A stretch of DNA of 64,000 nt from Aphis gossypii (lineage: Eukaryota > Arthropoda > Insecta > Hemiptera > Aphididae): positions 24,676,001 through 24,740,000 of the forward strand of contig NC_065532.1 of assembly GCF_020184175.1 (NCBI RefSeq), given 5' to 3'. Shown here in pieces: positions 59,306-64,000 of this stretch. Within the stretch, counting starts at the first letter, position 1. Each line of letters starts with the position of its first letter. Below the pieces are notes generated by a model. It had not been told where the DNA came from, ran no database searches, and saw only the letters and a list, made by a program, of their open reading frames with translations. Both the position numbers and the translations under genes were made by a program.

Positions 59306-59486
59306 GTCACGTGAAACTGTGTCGCCCGAGTGCGCGTACACGCGTTACAGTTTCGGCACGGGATCTACCGATCGCGGCTGTTGCACCGAGAACTGCAGCA
59401 ATGCACATTACAATAACACCACGCTCGTATACTGCACACCACTGCCGCAGGACTTTTACTTCAAATTTCCCAATCGCATTCGCTAG
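59306..59486 (+). CDS. candidate terminal coding exon, Cys-rich, unrecognised
   Basis: After a possible acceptor (GGGCCTAG, 59298-59305) a frame with GC-rich third positions runs to TAG 59484-59486. It contains SPECAYTRYSFGTG, STDRGCCTENCSN and TTLVYCTPLPQDFYFKFP. The CC-x3-C spacing and YCxPL ending recall the A chain of insulin/IGF peptides, but the final spacing is 12 rather than 8 residues, so it fails the insulin signature. A Ly6-like CCxxxCxN end is another resemblance. No upstream partner exon was found, and another frame through the same bases (59311-59547) is longer. Could equally be a CpG-rich regulatory island; a CACGTG E-box lies at 59308-59313. Confidence 0.2.
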
Positions 59487-62191
59487 ACGACATTATTACC
59501 AGTTATATGTTAGGTATGCAGGTATATATGTTTTGCCGAACGTTTAAGTCGTGGAGAAACTTCAAGCTGCACCGTTGCAGTTTGTTGCATATTATATAGT
59601 ATATATTATAGTTGAGTTGTTGTACGTAGATTCGTATTATTAATATATTATATCATTATAATGGTAATAATAATGATATGTACTAATCTTTCGAAACAGC
59701 GAAGGGTGCATGTCGCAAATTTATACGGCTGTGCCTATATATAGGTATATATATAGCCCGTGAGTACGAATAACCCGTCCACATTAAAGTCGTACCTAAC
59801 ATTATAATATTATGTTATATTCGTTTCGAATTTTTATCGTTTTCGCGTTCAAAATCGTCTTTTATCAGATTTCAATTTAAAATAAAACCGCAATAATATT
59901 AAGCAATAATCATTCGCAGAACACACTTGTCCGTAGTACGTGACCGAGACAACGATAATATGCAGTGCCAGTCAAAAACTAATTGGTAAGCGCCTATACA
60001 TAACATAATAAGTAATAACATTATTATAATATGGTTTTAGTGGATATTACAGTAGTCGAATTTGAATATACAATATTGTACGTTATTACGTATTTTTGCT
60101 ATTTGACACTGCGTTATAATAATTGTGGAGTGTCGCGATAATTTCTTATTGTAAATGTTGCTATACTTTGAACATTACTGTTATTGTTTTCAAATCATTT
60201 ACACTTTCTAGTCTGCAAAAAAACATTTAAATTGTATTCTACTCTAAAATAAAGAAGATACGCATTATAATTTTAGCAAATAATGTAAACTCCCAAAGAA
60301 AATACCGAAATGACGTATACGTAGGTATTATATTTATATAGCAGGCACGTAGTGTACTCAAGTCGCTAAATCATGGATGAAAAAAATTTAAATTACAGTG
60401 TCACGGGTAGATTTAAAGGTAGGTAGCGTCTAAGATGTAATTTCTGATCAAATAAGCCTACATATAGTGTTGGGTATTAATTAGTTTATTAATTAATTAA
60501 ATTTATTTTACTACAAAAATAACGTTGTATAGCGCCCTACAAGTTTGTGTTTACAAATAAGGTTGGTAGTAGTGAACTTTTTTCATATCGTGTAGTAGCA
60601 GCCACGAATTTTATTAAAATAAAATGTATATTAATTCGCGGTAGCAGCGCCTTATCTTAGAATTCTTAGAACTTATGAATAGTGTCAGTTGAAAATAATT
60701 TTCATTTGCACTTTACATTTGCGCACTCGCGGTAATATCGGCTGATGGACAAACTGTCAAAATTCCAGTTATCGAAGTGTCCGTTATTTGGACTGTTACC
60801 TAATTGTTGTGTTTTTAATCTAAATGCATAGGAATAACATATTTTTAAATTAATTTAATATACTACGATACTACGAATTATATTACGAAATATATAACAT
60901 TTTTATATTAATTCAATATATTTTGGTATTTTATTTGTGGGGATTACCCGGGTAGTCGATTCGTGGTACCGATTAAACGCATTCCAGGATTCCAACACCA
61001 CAACATGCCTATACTATGTGTTTTTAACGTTTTTAGAAAAAGATATAATAAAATATGAATAATTGCGCTATGTGAACCCGTCTCATCAGTTACGTTTTTT
61101 TATGATCGGATTTTAAAAAGCTAATACAATTTCATTGTATTAAGGTAATACTTTTTTTAACACATAAGTAATCAGATCGATAACTATAACCTCATTTAGT
61201 TGTTATATTTCGATACTTTATTTTCTATCATCTCGAGTCTCATTACATACAGCCACTTTGGAGACGGACCTTCACGTTGCGATAACATTATGGCCAGCAT
61301 ATTATACTCGGATTATTTAGCGAAAGTTTTTAGAATTAATACGTTTTACAACTTTTTTAACATCGTCTAGTTAGTTATAGTAAAGACTTAACTGGTTTAA
61401 ATCGTATATAGTTATTGCGTCAACTTCATTCCTCTCGCGGATGATAACATATTCGGTGGACGTTAAGTAACACATTTTAATATTGGTACCACGCGTCGTT
61501 AACGACGCAAGAATAATGATTGCCGTCAACTTATACATATCATAATGTTATGTTTACTTTAATAATATTATCCATGACCCATTCACGATTTTAATTATTA
61601 ATTTGTTAATACCACGTGATACTCTTTTTACACAATATTTTGAGAAAATATCGAATTGAGATAAATGGTTATAATTTGTGTTTTTATTTTTGGTCTTCGG
61701 CATTCGTGGTATATTTCAACGATGTACTTGTGGTTGTCGGTACTAAATTTTGAGCTGTGAACGTTACGGCTCGAACGAGAAAAGTTGTAACCCGTATCAT
61801 GCGTGTGTCAGTGTGTAAAACAAATTCCTCTCCTCGAGTCGGGCGACGCTCAAACACGATTTATCCTTTATCGGATTACCGGAAGTTCTGCGAGTGTACG
61901 CGCGCGCCTGGTCGAACCGCACCCCGCGGGTCGAAAATGCGGTTAGCCCGCAACCGCCGATGTCGCAGACGCGACGACCCGGTTCGGCGGCGGCGGATTT
62001 ATAAGCCATTATTTTTTATTATCATAAATGTTTTATCGTCATTTATCATGATTATTTCTATATAATAATAATAATGATGAAGGTAATTTTTTTACTCGCT
62101 CGTAATAATTGCCCGTCCGACCATTCTGCAGACTAACCGGCCGGCGTTGGGCGACTGGCGCACGCGCACACTCTCGGCCCCTCTGCGTACC
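59487..62191. other. upstream region of the next gene
   Basis: AT-rich to 61700, then GC- and CpG-rich at 61740-62190. A 102-codon frame at 61757-62065 is Arg-rich, has a biased composition and no family resemblance; it is probably a by-product of the GC island. Confidence 0.5.
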
Positions 62192-62197
62192 ATAAAA
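62192..62197 (+). promoter_or_regulatory. TATA box of a downstream plus-strand gene
   Basis: ATAAAA in CGTACCATAAAAGTCCGTC at the end of a CpG island, about 155 bp upstream of the ATG at 62351. The expected start site is near 62217-62225, leaving a GC-rich 5' UTR of about 130 bases without an ATG. Confidence 0.45.
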
Positions 62198-62350
62198 GTC
62201 CGTCGACGCCGCCCCTTCACCCATCCCGCCCGACCGGAATATCTGTGAGTGTGAGTACGAGTCTGTTATAGTATCTGTTACCTGTGCGCCGCTATCTCTT
62301 CGCCGACGACGTTATTTACCGTTCGACTCTCATTGCGGGGACCACGCGTC

Positions 62351-62374
62351 ATGACCGGCTTCGATCTCGATCTG
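62351..62374 (+). CDS. first coding exon (8 codons) of an unidentified gene
   Basis: ATG at 62351 encodes MTGFDLDL and runs into a consensus donor ctg|gtaagt at 62375 in phase 0. The upstream context (TATA at 62192, CpG-rich leader, no upstream ATG) supports a genuine start exon whose remaining exons lie beyond the window. Eight residues are too few to name the product. Confidence 0.5.
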
Positions 62375-64000
62375 GTAAGTACTCGCACAGCGGTTTTCGT
62401 ACATTTATACTTATTTAATTTTTACCACCCGTACTTATTGTTTTTCCGATATGTGTGTATCACAATAAAATAAAATATGATCGTCTCTTTCGCGTAACAT
62501 AATATTAGTATATTACTGTATCGTTGTCGTCGTTGCGAATGATTTTCAAATCGCATCTCATGATTGCATGCACACTCGGATCGTGCAGCTCCGGAGTGTA
62601 TATAAGGTTTTTAATTAGTCAGACAATAACCGTTCTTTTGTACGCTATAAGTTATTACCATTTCGATTTCCACAAAAATTATCTTACTATTTTTTCGTTT
62701 TCTGTTGGCGTGTACGACTCATATTCTGTTTCGAAAATAAGTTTGTTCCTTCGTCTATGCGGTCGTAATGTACCGTCGAGTGCTGATGATACAATGTGCA
62801 ACATGTATACGTCTTATCCTTCGGTGTTTAAGCGGTACAGCGGTTTTTTATCGTTACAATAAATTATTATCGAATATGCAACTACGTATTGCCGTGCCAA
62901 ATCACGTCCGTGGGAAATCGCGCAACTATACAACAATATAATAATGCAGTTATCAAGATCCGCTGTAATAGAAATCGCGAGTGCAAATCGGTATCGAGAA
63001 TCGCCGGCAATATAACACACACAAAGTGCGCGTAACCTTTCTAATGTAAAATTGTATTTTAATTTAATTATTACATAAAGAATGCGTTATTATATTATGC
63101 GCGCCGCGTATACAATAAATTGTTAATATGTCATGACCGCCGATATAATGTTCATAATCCGCAGTACACCACAGTCCATAATAATGTAATGATTTATTAT
63201 TATTTTTAAATCGATTGGCCGAGCCGTATAACAGTCGTATGATGCATTTTTTTTTTTGTGTAATTTATATGTTTATACGGGTGTGTAAAAACGTGAAAAA
63301 CGAAAAGTCTTCCGCAATCAGGAATCTGAAAATTCCTTTACCACACCTACTAATATAACATTTATCATGAATACGGGATAGACATATGTCGATGGGTCAA
63401 CGATGATGGTTACGACTTAAAAGTCTTCGAACTTTTAATATATTTATGGTTATGCGATGTTAACAACCACTATTATCGATACGTTATTATAAAGTTAGGC
63501 GTGGGAATCAATATTTTTTATTTTTTAGTTTCCCTTCGTTTCCGATTTTTTTTTTCTCTAACAATCTACTATGTAATACTCTCGATTTTTAATCATTCGA
63601 ACGAACCGGTTTCGGTGGATAAAATGTTGAAACTAAAAATAATATAACATGCATGATATATGCACCACCATAACATAATATATAGCTGCAGCGGCGGACG
63701 GAGCATAATATGGAGACTCACCATTATACGCATATAGCCAGCCAAAACCCGTTTTTTCTTCAGTTCCTCACGAGCCCCCCTCGCACGATCGATGTAAAGG
63801 GAAATATAATATATTGATCATTGATCATCGTTTGGCGGCGAATAAGAACCCTATAGGATAATCGCCATGACCATCTGCCATGGTAGAGCTGAGTCAGATG
63901 TAATATTATAATTCGTCGGACAACCGGATAGAAAGTGAAAAAATGAAAATCACACATTATTTCTTATATTCCGGTTTTTTCTTTACTATTATTGTAATTA
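62375..64000 (+). other. presumed first intron of the gene starting at 62351
   Basis: No continuation exon was found before the window end. Open frames at 62524-62862 (no plausible start) and 63760-63957 (minus) show no domain and are judged chance. CpG-rich patches persist. Confidence 0.45.

Noticed and set aside
59306..59486. Firm call as an insulin-like peptide gene
   Set aside because: The spacing CC-x3-C-x12-C does not fit the insulin signature (x8), and no B chain or cleavage sites were found; kept only as an unrecognised candidate exon.
61757..62065. Arg-rich 102-codon frame
   Set aside because: Produced by CpG-rich promoter DNA (CGN codons read as Arg); no ATG at its start and no domain.

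Overview
The window is eukaryotic nuclear DNA, most likely from an insect and probably an aphid or close hemipteran. It is very AT-rich and almost all non-coding. It has GT-AG introns from 87 bp to 8.6 kb, many short AT microsatellites, frequent palindromic TAGGTAGGTACCTAC-type words and a short interstitial (CCTAA)n tract, the insect telomere repeat. The order is an inference from base composition and these words; the coding exons themselves fit any insect. No bacterial genes, rRNA, tRNA or CRISPR were seen.

Positions 1 to about 41000 hold most of one plus-strand gene, a tolloid/BMP-1 family secreted metalloprotease (Drosophila tolloid/tolkin, vertebrate BMP1/TLL). Sixteen coding exons were assembled by eye. 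All splice sites are GT-AG, every intron phase agrees, and the exons join into one open frame of 1046 residues ending in TAA at 39454-39456. The order is: end of the prodomain with the FxGD aspartate switch, an RRRR furin-type site, the astacin protease domain (HELGHVVGFWHEH, SIMHY Met-turn), CUB1, CUB2, Ca-binding EGF1, CUB3, Ca-binding EGF2, CUB4, CUB5, then an unusual lysine-rich/acidic tail. The signal peptide, the start of the prodomain and the promoter lie upstream of the window. By family knowledge the enzyme releases BMP/Dpp ligands from Sog/Chordin and processes extracellular matrix or latent growth factors.

From about 41 to 64 kb there is no comparably clear gene. There is a possible two-exon gene at 44.7-45.2 kb, a probable small non-autonomous mobile element at 47.1-47.5 kb, simple repeats, a possible terminal exon at 53.85-54.3 kb, a TATA-preceded short basic ORF at 55.8 kb and a GC-rich cysteine-containing open frame at 59.3 kb. 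At 62.2-62.4 kb there is a convincing promoter plus a first coding exon (ATG, eight codons, strong donor) of another plus-strand gene whose body lies beyond the window. The GC-richer, CpG-containing islands from 55 kb to the end fit the regulatory region of that next gene.

No wholly new system could be demonstrated. The main points for a second look are the charged tail of the protease, the small candidate genes inside intron 4 and downstream, the near-perfect hairpin at 16.85 kb and the short repeat-ended element at 47.1 kb.
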